This document shows, piece by piece, positions 9,000-17,588 of a stretch of DNA of 64,000 nucleotides. The stretch is from JANSWP01 sp041941305 (GTDB lineage: Bacteria > Bacteroidota > Bacteroidia > Chitinophagales > Saprospiraceae). Position 1 is the stretch's first letter; the number at the start of each line of letters is the position of its first letter. The stretch spans positions 13,139-77,138 of the forward strand of contig JBGTQJ010000043.1 in assembly GCA_041941305.1 (NCBI GenBank), written 5' to 3'. The notes beneath the pieces were generated by a model. That model was not told where the DNA came from and did no database searches. It was given only the letters and a program-made list of their open reading frames with translations. A program made the translations under genes and the position numbers.

Positions 9000-11888
9000 A
9001 TGAAAGACCAATTTTTATTGCTCGCCTTTTGTTTGGTTTCATTTTTTGGATATGGGCAGGTGGATAGTTTGGGAATAGAAGAAAAATTGAATGAATTAAG
9101 TGGATTAGTAAAAAAATATCATAAGGAAGGAAATATAAAAGAGGCAATTATTTATGGAAAAAAAGCTTTAGAATTTAGCAAAGAAAACTATGGAGCCAAA
9201 CACAAGCATTACAATTCCAGCCTTCATGATTTAGCATATCTATATCACCTTAAAGGACTTTATGACATAGCACTTCCTATGTATCTTGAATCATTAAATT
9301 TGACTGAGAAGATATTTGGGAAAAATCATATTGAGTATGGAATGCGATTGAATAACATGACAGTATTTTATTATGAATCCGGTAAAATTGAGAAAGCTTT
9401 AACTCTATATCCGCAAATTTTAAAAATTCTTGAATTAAATGTTGGGAAAAACCATGAATGGTATGGTTTAGTTTTAAATAATTATGCCCAACTATATAAA
9501 GAAATAGGAGATTATTACAAAGCAATTCCATTGCAACTAAAGGCAACCAAGATTATTGAAAGTGTTTTAGGAAAAGAAAATAGCCAGTATGCTACCCATT
9601 TATATAATTTGGGATTGATTTATCATGCTATTGGACATTTTAATAAGGCACTTTTGATGATCCAAGAAGCATTGGTCATTACTGAAGAAAGTCAGGGAAA
9701 AGATCATCCAGAATATAGTTTTCGGCTAAACGGTTTAGGAGTATTATATCATGATATGGGTCAAGCTGATAAAGCTCTTCCATTTCAATTGGAAGCAATA
9801 GAAGTTTTAAAAAGAACAATAGGGAAAGAGCATAGGCGATACAGTTTGTTTTTAAATAATCTTGCCTCTATTTATCAAGAATTATTTCAATATGACAATG
9901 CAATTAAATATTATTTAGAAGCCCTCCATTATGCCGAAGAGAATCTAGTCAATAATCACGTTGAACGAGGGAGGTATTTGAACAATTTAGGCACTATCTA
10001 TTTGAGGAAAGAAAATTATAAAAAGGCTCTTTCATTATACTTTGAAGCTTTAGAGGCTTTTGAAGATTCTGAAATAATAAAACACAAAATACAAAATAAA
10101 ACATTGTTGAATATAGGGCGTGTATTTCAGTTGTTAGGGCAGGATGACAAAGCAATTCCTTATTATGAAAAGGTAAGTAAATCTCAAATTAAGCTCCTGT
10201 TTGAACTTTATCCTTCTTTAAGTGAACTTGAGAGAATTCAATACCTTAAAAGCTTGAATATTGATTTTAAACAAATTCTTCATTTCTGTTTGGAAAATCC
10301 AGAAATTTCAAACTCAGTACAAAATCTTTACTTAGCTTTTAAAGGACTAGCACTGGAAGGAAGCATTGAAAGTAGGAGTAATATCCTAACTTCTTCAAAT
10401 AGTTTTTTGTTGGATAAACATTTTGAACTAATTGCAATACGAAGAAAGATTGTAGAAGCATATTCTAAATCATCACAAAATACAAAAAAGAAAATTGAAA
10501 TAGATTCGCTTCACAACATTGCTGAACTTCTCGAAGGCGAACTCTCCAGAGCCTCCTCCGCTCTCGCCGCCCAATTCGACCCTGACAAAAAACGCCAAAT
10601 CACTTTGCAAGACCTAAAGGAGGAACTTGCAGAAAACGAAGCAACCATAGAATTCCTCCACTTCCAATACTACAATGGCAATGAATGGACTGACAGCACC
10701 CTTTACTGCGCCCTCCTCACCCGTCCTGGTTATGAAGAACCCAAATTCATCACGCTCACCGAAGACAAAACTCTCCAAAAAATCTTGAAAACTTCGGTAG
10801 CGCAACAAAGTGACAATTACATCACTAATCCTCAAAAAGGGTACGAACTATGGCAGCTCCTGTGGAAACCACTCGAGCCTCACCTTGAAGGCGTAACTAA
10901 AATCCACCTCTCCCCAAGTGGCTTACTCCACCAAGTTGCTTTTGATGCACTGTCTGCTGAAAATGAAGGAAATCAATTCGTTGGCGATAGTTACGAACTC
11001 GCCTACCACGGTACCCTCCGCGATTTCGTTTTGAAAAAAAGCTATGGGGAACATGGCAAAAGTATCACACTGGTCGGAGGAGCAGAATATGATTTGGACT
11101 CAATTTCAATGTCTGGCTTAGTACAAAACTTTGATAACGATTTGACTGCCCTGCCAAGAGAGAAACCTTTGGAAATTGGCGGCATCAAAATAGGCACACG
11201 TTCCTTGCCTGAAGATTCTACTCGAAATGCAGTGCGTTTTGGCTACTTGCCCGGCACAAAAGAAGAGGTAACCAATATCGCTGGGCAATTTCAAAACCAA
11301 AACTGGCAGGTAAAAAGTTATACAGATAAACAGGCACTTGAGGATAGGGTGAAAGCTGAAAGTGGTGAAAATGCTCCTGCTATCCTTCACCTTGCTACTC
11401 ATGGTTATTTTTTCAAACCCTTTGAGGGCGAAGAAAAATATGATAATACGCTCGGGGAACGCATTATCACTTCCGAAAATCCGCTGTTGCGCTCGGGTTT
11501 GGTTTTTACAGGTGTGAATCACACCTGGCAAGGCGGTCAGCCTATTCCCGGCATGGAAGATGGCGTGCTCACTGCTTACGAAATATCCAACCTGGATTTG
11601 CTGAATACCAATCTCGTCGTGCTGTCTGCCTGCGAAACTGGTTTAGGCGATGTGCACGATGCTGAAGGCGTTTTTGGTTTGCAGCGAGCCTTTAAAACAG
11701 CTGGAGTTGAAAACCTCATCGTTAGCCTTTGGAAAGTACCGGATGCTGAGACTTCAGAACTGATGCAACTTTTTTACAAAAATTACTTAGAGGGCGATTC
11801 CATTAGAACGGCATTTAGAAAAGCACAACGAGTAATGCGCGAGAAAGTTCCACCATTTTATTGGGCAGGCTTTGTATTGATCGAATAA
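9000..11888 (+). CDS. Exported TPR-CHAT protein (caspase-like), copy 2
   Basis: The protein has 962 residues from the ATG at 9000, which begins a signal peptide (MKDQFLLLAFCLVSFFGYGQ); the extension to a TTG at 8862 is rejected. About nine 42-residue TPRs fill residues 40-420. The C-terminal CHAT domain keeps the dyad His801 (LHLATHG) and Cys878 (LSACETG), 77 residues apart as in copy 1. The leader just before the ATG resembles that of copy 1 (a shared CAGTAACTTAC block and ACATCA before the ATG), so the duplication included the promoter region. From the LEGELSRASS motif (about 10530) onward the DNA is close to identical to copy 1, while the TPR part has diverged strongly. An envelope or extracellular peptidase role is inferred; substrate unknown. 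Confidence 0.92.
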   Translation: MKDQFLLLAFCLVSFFGYGQVDSLGIEEKLNELSGLVKKYHKEGNIKEAIIYGKKALEFSKENYGAKHKHYNSSLHDLAYLYHLKGLYDIALPMYLESLNLTEKIFGKNHIEYGMRLNNMTVFYYESGKIEKALTLYPQILKILELNVGKNHEWYGLVLNNYAQLYKEIGDYYKAIPLQLKATKIIESVLGKENSQYATHLYNLGLIYHAIGHFNKALLMIQEALVITEESQGKDHPEYSFRLNGLGVLYHDMGQADKALPFQLEAIEVLKRTIGKEHRRYSLFLNNLASIYQELFQYDNAIKYYLEALHYAEENLVNNHVERGRYLNNLGTIYLRKENYKKALSLYFEALEAFEDSEIIKHKIQNKTLLNIGRVFQLLGQDDKAIPYYEKVSKSQIKLLFELYPSLSELERIQYLKSLNIDFKQILHFCLENPEISNSVQNLYLAFKGLALEGSIESRSNILTSSNSFLLDKHFELIAIRRKIVEAYSKSSQNTKKKIEIDSLHNIAELLEGELSRASSALAAQFDPDKKRQITLQDLKEELAENEATIEFLHFQYYNGNEWTDSTLYCALLTRPGYEEPKFITLTEDKTLQKILKTSVAQQSDNYITNPQKGYELWQLLWKPLEPHLEGVTKIHLSPSGLLHQVAFDALSAENEGNQFVGDSYELAYHGTLRDFVLKKSYGEHGKSITLVGGAEYDLDSISMSGLVQNFDNDLTALPREKPLEIGGIKIGTRSLPEDSTRNAVRFGYLPGTKEEVTNIAGQFQNQNWQVKSYTDKQALEDRVKAESGENAPAILHLATHGYFFKPFEGEEKYDNTLGERIITSENPLLRSGLVFTGVNHTWQGGQPIPGMEDGVLTAYEISNLDLLNTNLVVLSACETGLGDVHDAEGVFGLQRAFKTAGVENLIVSLWKVPDAETSELMQLFYKNYLEGDSIRTAFRKAQRVMREKVPPFYWAGFVLIE

Positions 11889-11994
11889 TAATTGGCTCTT
11901 CCAAAATGGCGTTGTATCAAAAGTCAAATTCCTGAGAGACTCGCAAAACGATATTCGATTATTCGGAGTTCATTTTTACTTATGAAACAGCTTA

Positions 11995-12147
11995 GAGTAT
12001 GTTTAAATTTTTCCTGCCTGAAAACCTACACTTTAAGAACCTGGTTTCTAATCAAATCGGTCATTTATCTTGATAAATTCCCTCTTTGATTTTTCACCAG
12101 AACCCTAAATTGCTGATTTTCAGTATGTAAAATTTTTAAACATACTC
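11995..12147. mobile_element. MITE-like element with 13-bp terminal inverted repeats and TTA target duplication
   Basis: The 153-bp segment begins and ends with the inverted repeat GAGTATGTTTAAA, flanked on both sides by TTA (11992-11994 and 12148-12150). It has no convincing ORF. A diverged copy in the opposite sense lies at about 35104-35256. TNA duplications and GAG-type ends recall IS5-family (IS1031 group) elements, so it may be moved by such a transposase; that assignment is an inference and no transposase gene is in the window. The rest of the 11889-12296 gap shows only AT-rich leader sequence. Confidence 0.7.
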
Positions 12148-12296
12148 TTAAGTTGAATTTTCACAGAAGCGGAAGGGCATGGTTAATTCATTTTTTTTGA
12201 TTTTTTTTCATAAAACATGATCACTATTTTCAATAATGGGTATTAAGAGCCAAAATCTACTTTACAATCTATTTTAAAGAATCAAAACCATAAATC

Positions 12297-12821
12297 ATGA
12301 ATCAAAAAAAGAAGACTTTTGAATTGAATTTACTTTTGTTTTGCTTTCTTTTTTGCATTACGATTCAAGGGATTACTCAATCTGTTCAAAATACATTAGA
12401 TGTAATGAGTAGTGGAGGGGAAGAATATGAAGGAAACGGAATAATTATGAGTTATTCCATTGGTGAACTGGCTACTGAAACTTTTTCTAATTCAGGAATT
12501 ATCTTAACTCAAGGATATCACCAACCTGAAGACATTTTTTTGAATGTGATTGGAGCACCACAACAGTCTTTGGTCATTACACCCAATAATGACGGGCTCA
12601 ATGAAAACCTCTTTTTAGAGGATATTCAAAACTACCCTAACAATGAAATTTTGGTGCTAAATCGATGGGGAAGTCTTGTATTTCAGGCTCAACCATATTT
12701 AAATGACTGGAATGGAACTCATGGCGGAAAACCGTTACCAGAAGGTACCTATTACTACATTGTCAAATTAGATATGGCGAATGCAGAAGTGCTTTACGGC
12801 TCTATTACTATTAAAAGATAA
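12297..12821 (+). CDS. T9SS type B sorting-domain protein (gliding-motility-type C-terminus)
   Basis: The protein has 174 residues with an N-terminal signal peptide (to about residue 28). The first half contains the Bacteroidota surface motif SYSIGELATET...ILTQGYHQPE, also seen in degenerate form near the C-terminus of the protein at 17589-20402. The C-terminal 80 residues (ITPNNDGLNENL, LNRWGSLVF, LPEGTYYYIVKL) are a type B T9SS sorting domain (CHU_C family). Type B cargo is usually exported with a dedicated PorP/SprF-like outer-membrane protein; one is encoded two genes downstream at 14509-15483. The protein is short for a type B cargo and is mostly sorting domain. Confidence 0.85.
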   Translation: MNQKKKTFELNLLLFCFLFCITIQGITQSVQNTLDVMSSGGEEYEGNGIIMSYSIGELATETFSNSGIILTQGYHQPEDIFLNVIGAPQQSLVITPNNDGLNENLFLEDIQNYPNNEILVLNRWGSLVFQAQPYLNDWNGTHGGKPLPEGTYYYIVKLDMANAEVLYGSITIKR

Positions 12822-12824
12822 TTA

Positions 12825-12924
12825 GATGGTTTAATGGTTAAAGTGTTGGATTACCATTACAGGCATTCTCAGCGTCTGATGCTTTAACAAAAAATACATT
12901 TAACCATCAAACCACAAAACCATC
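12825..12924. repeat. Imperfect intergenic inverted repeat
   Basis: GATGGTTTAATGGTTAAA (12825-12842) pairs imperfectly with 12899-12924, whose reverse complement starts GATGGTTTTGTGG and ends GGTTAAA. It sits between two co-oriented secreted-protein genes and could attenuate or stabilise the transcript. Confidence 0.4.
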
Positions 12925-12953
12925 CATAACCTTTAACTCAAAATCAATTGATC

Positions 12954-14453
12954 ATGAAAAACGTAATCACAATTTTCATTCTGGCATTGCTATGCCAACT
13001 CGGTATTTCTCAATCTTCACCTGGCTTTAAGTACCAAACTGTTCTTCGGGATATGAGTCGGCAGGTGTTAGTCAATCAACCAGTTAGTTTTTTACTAACG
13101 ATTCATGAAAGTAGTCCAACTGGAACGGAAGTATTCTCTGATAGCTATTCTATCGACACTGACCAAATGGGACGTGTAAGTATTAATATCCAAAATACTA
13201 GTACTTCAACTGGAGATTTGGAAGATATTGATTGGGGAAATGGGGACTATTTCTTAAATGTAAAAACTGACGTTGGAAATGGGCTTCAAGATATGGGAAC
13301 CTCAATAATACTAGGAGCACCTTTTGCTTTTGCTGCTTCTACTGCATTAGATGATGGTGACAAAGATGCCACAAATGAACTACAGGACTGGGCGGATATA
13401 CCTGATAAACCAATAGGGTTTTTAGACGGTATTGATGATGTAGAAGATGATGATGCAGACCCTGAAAATGAGTTAATTGAAGACCTGATACTCACGGGCA
13501 CTACCTTGGAAATTGAAGAGGGAGGATATAGTATTTCTGTTGATTTAAGCGCATTGCAGGATGGAGTCATCGATGATGATGCTAATCCAACTAATGAAAT
13601 TCAAACACTTTCAAAAAGCGGCAATGAAATTATATTATCGAATAATGGAGGTTCGATTACTTTAAATGATGATGATGCCACGAATGAACTTCAATCATTA
13701 GATTTAGATTTGGGCACCAATACACTTTACTCCAGACTGCCTAACGGTCAAGCTTATTCTTCAATTGATCTAAGCACCTATTTTTCACTTTGGAATGTCA
13801 ATAATAATTTTCTTTCAACCAGTTATCCCAGGGTAGGTGTCGGAACGGGTAATCCGGGGGCTAAATTAGAAGTTCGTGGAGCGGATTCAAACGAAGAAGA
13901 ATTGTTGGCTCTATTTAGAAAAGATAATGCAGATGGTGCCAACAGGCAGTTAATGTTAAGGATCAATCCCACTATCCCTGAAGTTTCATTTTTGACAGAT
14001 GGTAGTGGTGGAGCAAATCCTAGATTGAGTTTGCATGCCGGAGCAGGAGATAACCCCCAACTAGTACTCACGCCAAATGGCAATGTTGGTGTAGGTACTA
14101 ACACACCAACCGCAGGACTGGATGTACATGGAACCGTAAGTGCTTTTGGTGAATGGCAAACTCAATCTTATCCAGTATATGTTGCGCCACAGGAAGCAAA
14201 TTCAGATGGTTTTGTAGTAGTTCACTATCATGCACCTTCTAATTGTAGCATAACCACCGTTTGGGGTTATACTGGAAATTCTGAAGATTTGGGTGAGGAT
14301 GATAAGAAAATGGGCATTTCAATTGACCCTCCAAACTTCACTACTAATTCTTTTATGATGCCTGTGAGAAAAGGTGATTATTGGATGGTGAACACCGTTA
14401 GCGAGCTTTCTTATATATGTATAACAGTGAATTGGATGCCTTTGGGGAAATAA
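12954..14453 (+). CDS. Secreted tail-fibre-like protein of Bacteroidota
   Basis: The protein has 499 residues. The ATG at 12954 begins a signal peptide (MKNVITIFILALLCQLGISQ). The N-terminal ~130 residues (FKYQTVLRD..., FLNVKTDVG, LGAPFAFAAST) are a conserved Bacteroidota exported module shared with the protein at 20407-22902. A repetitive Asp/Asn-rich middle (DDDADPENE, DDDATNELQ) follows. Residues about 290-395 resemble phage tail-fibre stalks (VGVGTGNPGAKLEV, NVGVGTNTPTAGLDV). The C-terminal ~100 residues are a beta-rich domain of unknown type. No T9SS sorting domain is visible. It lies between a type B cargo and a PorP/SprF gene. A fibrous surface role is inferred. Confidence 0.75.
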   Translation: MKNVITIFILALLCQLGISQSSPGFKYQTVLRDMSRQVLVNQPVSFLLTIHESSPTGTEVFSDSYSIDTDQMGRVSINIQNTSTSTGDLEDIDWGNGDYFLNVKTDVGNGLQDMGTSIILGAPFAFAASTALDDGDKDATNELQDWADIPDKPIGFLDGIDDVEDDDADPENELIEDLILTGTTLEIEEGGYSISVDLSALQDGVIDDDANPTNEIQTLSKSGNEIILSNNGGSITLNDDDATNELQSLDLDLGTNTLYSRLPNGQAYSSIDLSTYFSLWNVNNNFLSTSYPRVGVGTGNPGAKLEVRGADSNEEELLALFRKDNADGANRQLMLRINPTIPEVSFLTDGSGGANPRLSLHAGAGDNPQLVLTPNGNVGVGTNTPTAGLDVHGTVSAFGEWQTQSYPVYVAPQEANSDGFVVVHYHAPSNCSITTVWGYTGNSEDLGEDDKKMGISIDPPNFTTNSFMMPVRKGDYWMVNTVSELSYICITVNWMPLGK

Positions 14454-14508
14454 TAAAACCAGATTCATATAATATCATCTGAAATAGTCACATCTAAATC
14501 ACAAAATC

Positions 14509-15483
14509 ATGAAAAAGATTAGTCTAATAATAATTGGCTCGGTTTGGTTATTGATGCAGGGCTTTTCACAACAAATTCCTCTCTTTACACAAAACAGTCA
14601 ATATAATGCTCTTCTGAATCCGGCAGCTTTGAATATGGATGCAATTGTATTTCAATCTGAAGCTATCAACCATCTAGGGGTTTCATTTCGCACTCAATGG
14701 GTTGGAATAGAAGATAGCCCCCTCACAGGAATGATTCGCTATAACCGCCATTTTCCCAATCAAAATATGTTGGCTGGAATTGCATTAATTATTGATGAAA
14801 CTGCTCCAACCAATAATTCCGGAGGCATTCTTCGATATGCCTATCAAATGCCTATGGCGACGGGAACATTATCACTTGGTTTGGCAGCTGGGTTTTTTCA
14901 AAATTCCTACCGAGGGGACGAAGTCAATATGCGCGATGCGAATGATTTTATTGCAATGGAAACAAGGAGAAGATGGTATGCAGATTTTAGTCTCGGAGCA
15001 TTTTATTATACAGAATTGTACAACAGTGACCTTTTATTTGCTGGTGTTTCTATTCCTCAATTGGCTGGGATAGAAGTTGCTGCCGATGGTCAATCAGCAG
15101 ATTATTATGATTATCGAAAACAACACTACCAAGCGCGAATTGGCTATCTCAAGTTTTTAGGGAATAGTTTGATGGCTAGTGAACAAAACTTTCTGGAAAC
15201 TTCTCTTAGGGCAAATTTTGCTAAAAACACACCTTTAAAAATTACAAGCCTTATTAAATATCAAATGCAAGGGACTTTTTGGATAGGCGGTGGATATGCT
15301 GGAAGTTTTGGGAGTCCCGGATTTAATAGCGATGATCTTCGTTTTGAAGCTGGCGTTATCCTGTTTGGGGCAGGCAATACGGAACAGGTTTTTAAAATTG
15401 GCTATGCATTTGAATTCAACTTGAGTGCTTACCAAATGCAATTGGGAAACACACATGAAGTAAATCTGGCTTATATGTTTTAA
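14509..15483 (+). CDS. PorP/SprF family T9SS-associated outer-membrane protein
   Basis: The protein has 324 residues and a signal peptide ending at GFSQQ. The start of the mature protein (PLFTQNSQYNALLNPAALN) and the following FRTQWVGIEDSP are hallmarks of the PorP/SprF family, a 14-strand outer-membrane barrel that serves T9SS cargo. The C-terminal half alternates in beta-barrel fashion and ends in an aromatic residue (LAYMF). Genome copies of this family are often paired with type B cargo, and a type B cargo gene lies just upstream (12297-12821), so this protein probably helps its translocation or anchoring. Confidence 0.88.
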   Translation: MKKISLIIIGSVWLLMQGFSQQIPLFTQNSQYNALLNPAALNMDAIVFQSEAINHLGVSFRTQWVGIEDSPLTGMIRYNRHFPNQNMLAGIALIIDETAPTNNSGGILRYAYQMPMATGTLSLGLAAGFFQNSYRGDEVNMRDANDFIAMETRRRWYADFSLGAFYYTELYNSDLLFAGVSIPQLAGIEVAADGQSADYYDYRKQHYQARIGYLKFLGNSLMASEQNFLETSLRANFAKNTPLKITSLIKYQMQGTFWIGGGYAGSFGSPGFNSDDLRFEAGVILFGAGNTEQVFKIGYAFEFNLSAYQMQLGNTHEVNLAYMF

Positions 15484-15576
15484 ACATTTTTTGCTGGCTC
15501 CCTTATCCATGAAACAAAATAGACATTCCAAATCGGACTTTTGGCAGAGACAACTATAAAACATTTTTTTAACCTC

Positions 15577-15593
15577 CTGTAGCCAAGCTACAG
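15577..15593. other. Short hairpin CTGTAGC-CAA-GCTACAG
   Basis: A perfect 7-bp stem with a 3-nt loop lies 94 bp after the PorP/SprF gene and 18 bp before the small ORF at 15611. It could end the upstream transcript or belong to the leader of the small ORF. Confidence 0.4.
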
Positions 15594-15610
15594 TACAAAT
15601 CTTTTGTGCT

Positions 15611-15745
15611 ATGAAAAATTCAGTTCAGAAACCTGAACGGACAAGGAATTCCTTTGTCCAATTTGAAAGGATTGCTATTTCCTCTATCAAAATGAGCAAA
15701 GTAAAAGGCGGCATTATTGGTATTGAAGATGTGATTGATGTTTGA
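15611..15745 (+). CDS. Possible 44-residue small protein with double-glycine motif
   Basis: ATG at 15611 opens a 44-codon frame ending in TGA at 15743-15745. The peptide begins MKNSVQKPERTRNSF, continues with FERIAISSIK, and then has MSKVKGG followed by a ten-residue tail IIGIEDVIDV. The arrangement (charged, amphipathic leader with hydrophobic residues spaced before Gly-Gly) recalls double-glycine leaders of secreted peptides, including Bacteroidota natural-product precursors. No peptidase-containing ABC transporter or modification enzyme is nearby, and the motif could be chance. It lies in a 283-bp gap between the PorP/SprF gene and a convergent gene. No known family was recognised. Confidence 0.35.
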   Translation: MKNSVQKPERTRNSFVQFERIAISSIKMSKVKGGIIGIEDVIDV

Positions 15746-15766
15746 TGTATGAGGGTAATCGAGTTG

Positions 15767-17200
15767 TCAAATTTGCCTGTTTGATGACTCGATTTTTTCT
15801 GCTAGCCAGGTTTTTGAAACAATAGGAGTAATTCCATTTAGTTTGGATAGCCATAAGGATACTGTTTTTTTTGACATTGAATTTTGAGAAAGATAGTTAG
15901 CCAGTTTTCGAGAAAAATGGATAAAATTCAAATAGGCCAGTTCTTTATTTTTGGAAACCCCAGATTTTCGGCGAATATACCTTTCGAAAGTTTTTGCGTG
16001 ATTTTCAAGAAACTGAAACCAGCTTTTTTCTATTAAAAAAAGCTCAAAAGAGGCACGAAATAACAATGATCTTTCATTGATTTGAAAAAAGGTTTTTTGT
16101 GAAGAGTGGTCTTGCAATAAATCCACTGTCTTTGAAAAATTTTTATTGAAAAAATACCAATACGCCATAGCAAGGATATTGACGTCCTTTTGGGTATTGG
16201 GATTGAGTAATGATTTGTATTGTTGAATAAAATGAAATGCCCAATCGAGTTCATTTAATTTAGCACTACTAATGACAATATTGATAAATGTGCTGTCCGA
16301 CATTTGCTGATGATGGGTTAGCAAATCATATTGAAGTCCATAGCGATACAATTCAAAACTCTCATCTGCAAAGCGCATGTCTTCTTTTTTGGATTGGCGA
16401 ATGGCAAAATTTTGTAAGTGACTCAGTATCAATTGACTATCATGTTGATTTAGATATTCAATAGAATTGAGGAATTGTTCTTTTATTTCAAAGTAAAGAA
16501 GTTCATTTTCTGAATCATATAATTCTATGATTTTCAGATAAATACTACAGATTTGGCAATCACACTTTTGGCTTGCAAAATCCTTGAGTTTTGGAATAGA
16601 AACAGATTCACCCAATGTAGTTTCGCGTGCTTTCATTTCAGCAATCAATCGAAGTTTAGCTTGTATGTAAAATGAATCTATATGTTCGGAAGCAAGATAA
16701 AGATGGGAATGAGCCTCCTTTTGTTTTGGAGTATTTGGATGAAAATATAAATCGTGGTGAAGTTGGAAAAGTTCAAGAGATTCGTCGAGATTAAGCGTAG
16801 TTTTTGATTTCTGATGTTGAATCCTTTTTTGTGTATTTTTTTCAAAAAAGGTATAGAGGTTTTGTTCATTGTACGCTTGCGTCAATGCTTTTTTGCGAAG
16901 TGATACATTAGAACGGATTGTTTTTGAAATGAGAAAATCTTCTAATAGCACAGTCAGGTGATACATTAAATCATCCAACTTTTTTATTCGAAAAGTCTTA
17001 TTGGAAAATATCTTTTGAAAAACAGATTCTTTTGTAAGCGAGGGGGAATCAAATGCAGGATGGAATTTTCGCAAATGCTCAAATAAAGCAAGGATATTTT
17101 TATTGGAATTGAAAAACGGTGATTGCAGAAATTTGTAAAACCACCGCAGGTCTTCTGCATTTAGAGATTTTAATAAATTGATCAGTTTGGTGTTTTTCAT
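15767..17200 (-). CDS. Hypothetical all-helical cytoplasmic protein
   Basis: The protein has 477 residues, starts at an ATG, and has no signal peptide or membrane segment. It is rich in Leu, Phe, Lys and Ser and is predicted by eye to be an all-alpha, TPR-like solenoid. Its N-terminus (LLKSLNAEDLRWFYKFLQSPFFNSNKN) is a pattern I recognise as common to uncharacterised Saprospiria proteins that often occur in several copies. A CDCQIC motif near residue 215 could bind metal. It is transcribed against its neighbours. Function unknown. Confidence 0.7.
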   Translation of the reverse strand: MKNTKLINLLKSLNAEDLRWFYKFLQSPFFNSNKNILALFEHLRKFHPAFDSPSLTKESVFQKIFSNKTFRIKKLDDLMYHLTVLLEDFLISKTIRSNVSLRKKALTQAYNEQNLYTFFEKNTQKRIQHQKSKTTLNLDESLELFQLHHDLYFHPNTPKQKEAHSHLYLASEHIDSFYIQAKLRLIAEMKARETTLGESVSIPKLKDFASQKCDCQICSIYLKIIELYDSENELLYFEIKEQFLNSIEYLNQHDSQLILSHLQNFAIRQSKKEDMRFADESFELYRYGLQYDLLTHHQQMSDSTFINIVISSAKLNELDWAFHFIQQYKSLLNPNTQKDVNILAMAYWYFFNKNFSKTVDLLQDHSSQKTFFQINERSLLFRASFELFLIEKSWFQFLENHAKTFERYIRRKSGVSKNKELAYLNFIHFSRKLANYLSQNSMSKKTVSLWLSKLNGITPIVSKTWLAEKIESSNRQI

Positions 17201-17588
17201 AGTTTTTTTTGAGGTAAAAATAAAGATATGAAATTATTATAATGATTTGATAGTCAGCGCATTGAATTTTTTAAATGCGTCATTTTTTTGACGAAAAAAG
17301 ATGGAAATTGTCCGAGAAAAAAAAAGGCGGAATTTGTAGCTTGTTGATGCTTAGAGGAAAACTCATTTTTTGAAAAAAAGGTTTTAGCACTAATCCCATG
17401 TCATTTTATTCAGACTTCCACTTTGAGACATCAAAACAAATGCCTTCACAACAAAAAAAGTTGAGTTTGTAACTGTAGTAATAAATCGAAGTTACCAACC
17501 TAGTTAAAAAGAATAGTCTGCTTTCGAGTTTGATAAAATGTCAAATTATTTCAAACTCAATTCAAGACTTTCTCAATTTAAGAAAACC
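17201..17588. promoter_or_regulatory. Divergent promoter region
   Basis: This 388-bp AT-rich gap separates two divergent genes (the hypothetical gene on - and the C11-like gene on +) and must hold both promoters. The only symmetric site seen is CGTCA-N6-TGACG at 17278-17293. No exact TAnnTTTG box was assigned. Confidence 0.4.

Noticed and set aside
3286..11888. TPR-CHAT genes as part of a type III-E CRISPR (Craspase) or other cytoplasmic immune system
   Set aside because: No Cas7-11 gene, repeat array or defence neighbour is present, and both full copies carry signal peptides.
11892..12089. 65-codon frame after TPR-CHAT copy 2
   Set aside because: It runs into the MITE-like element, has no plausible start or family, and its composition is not protein-like.
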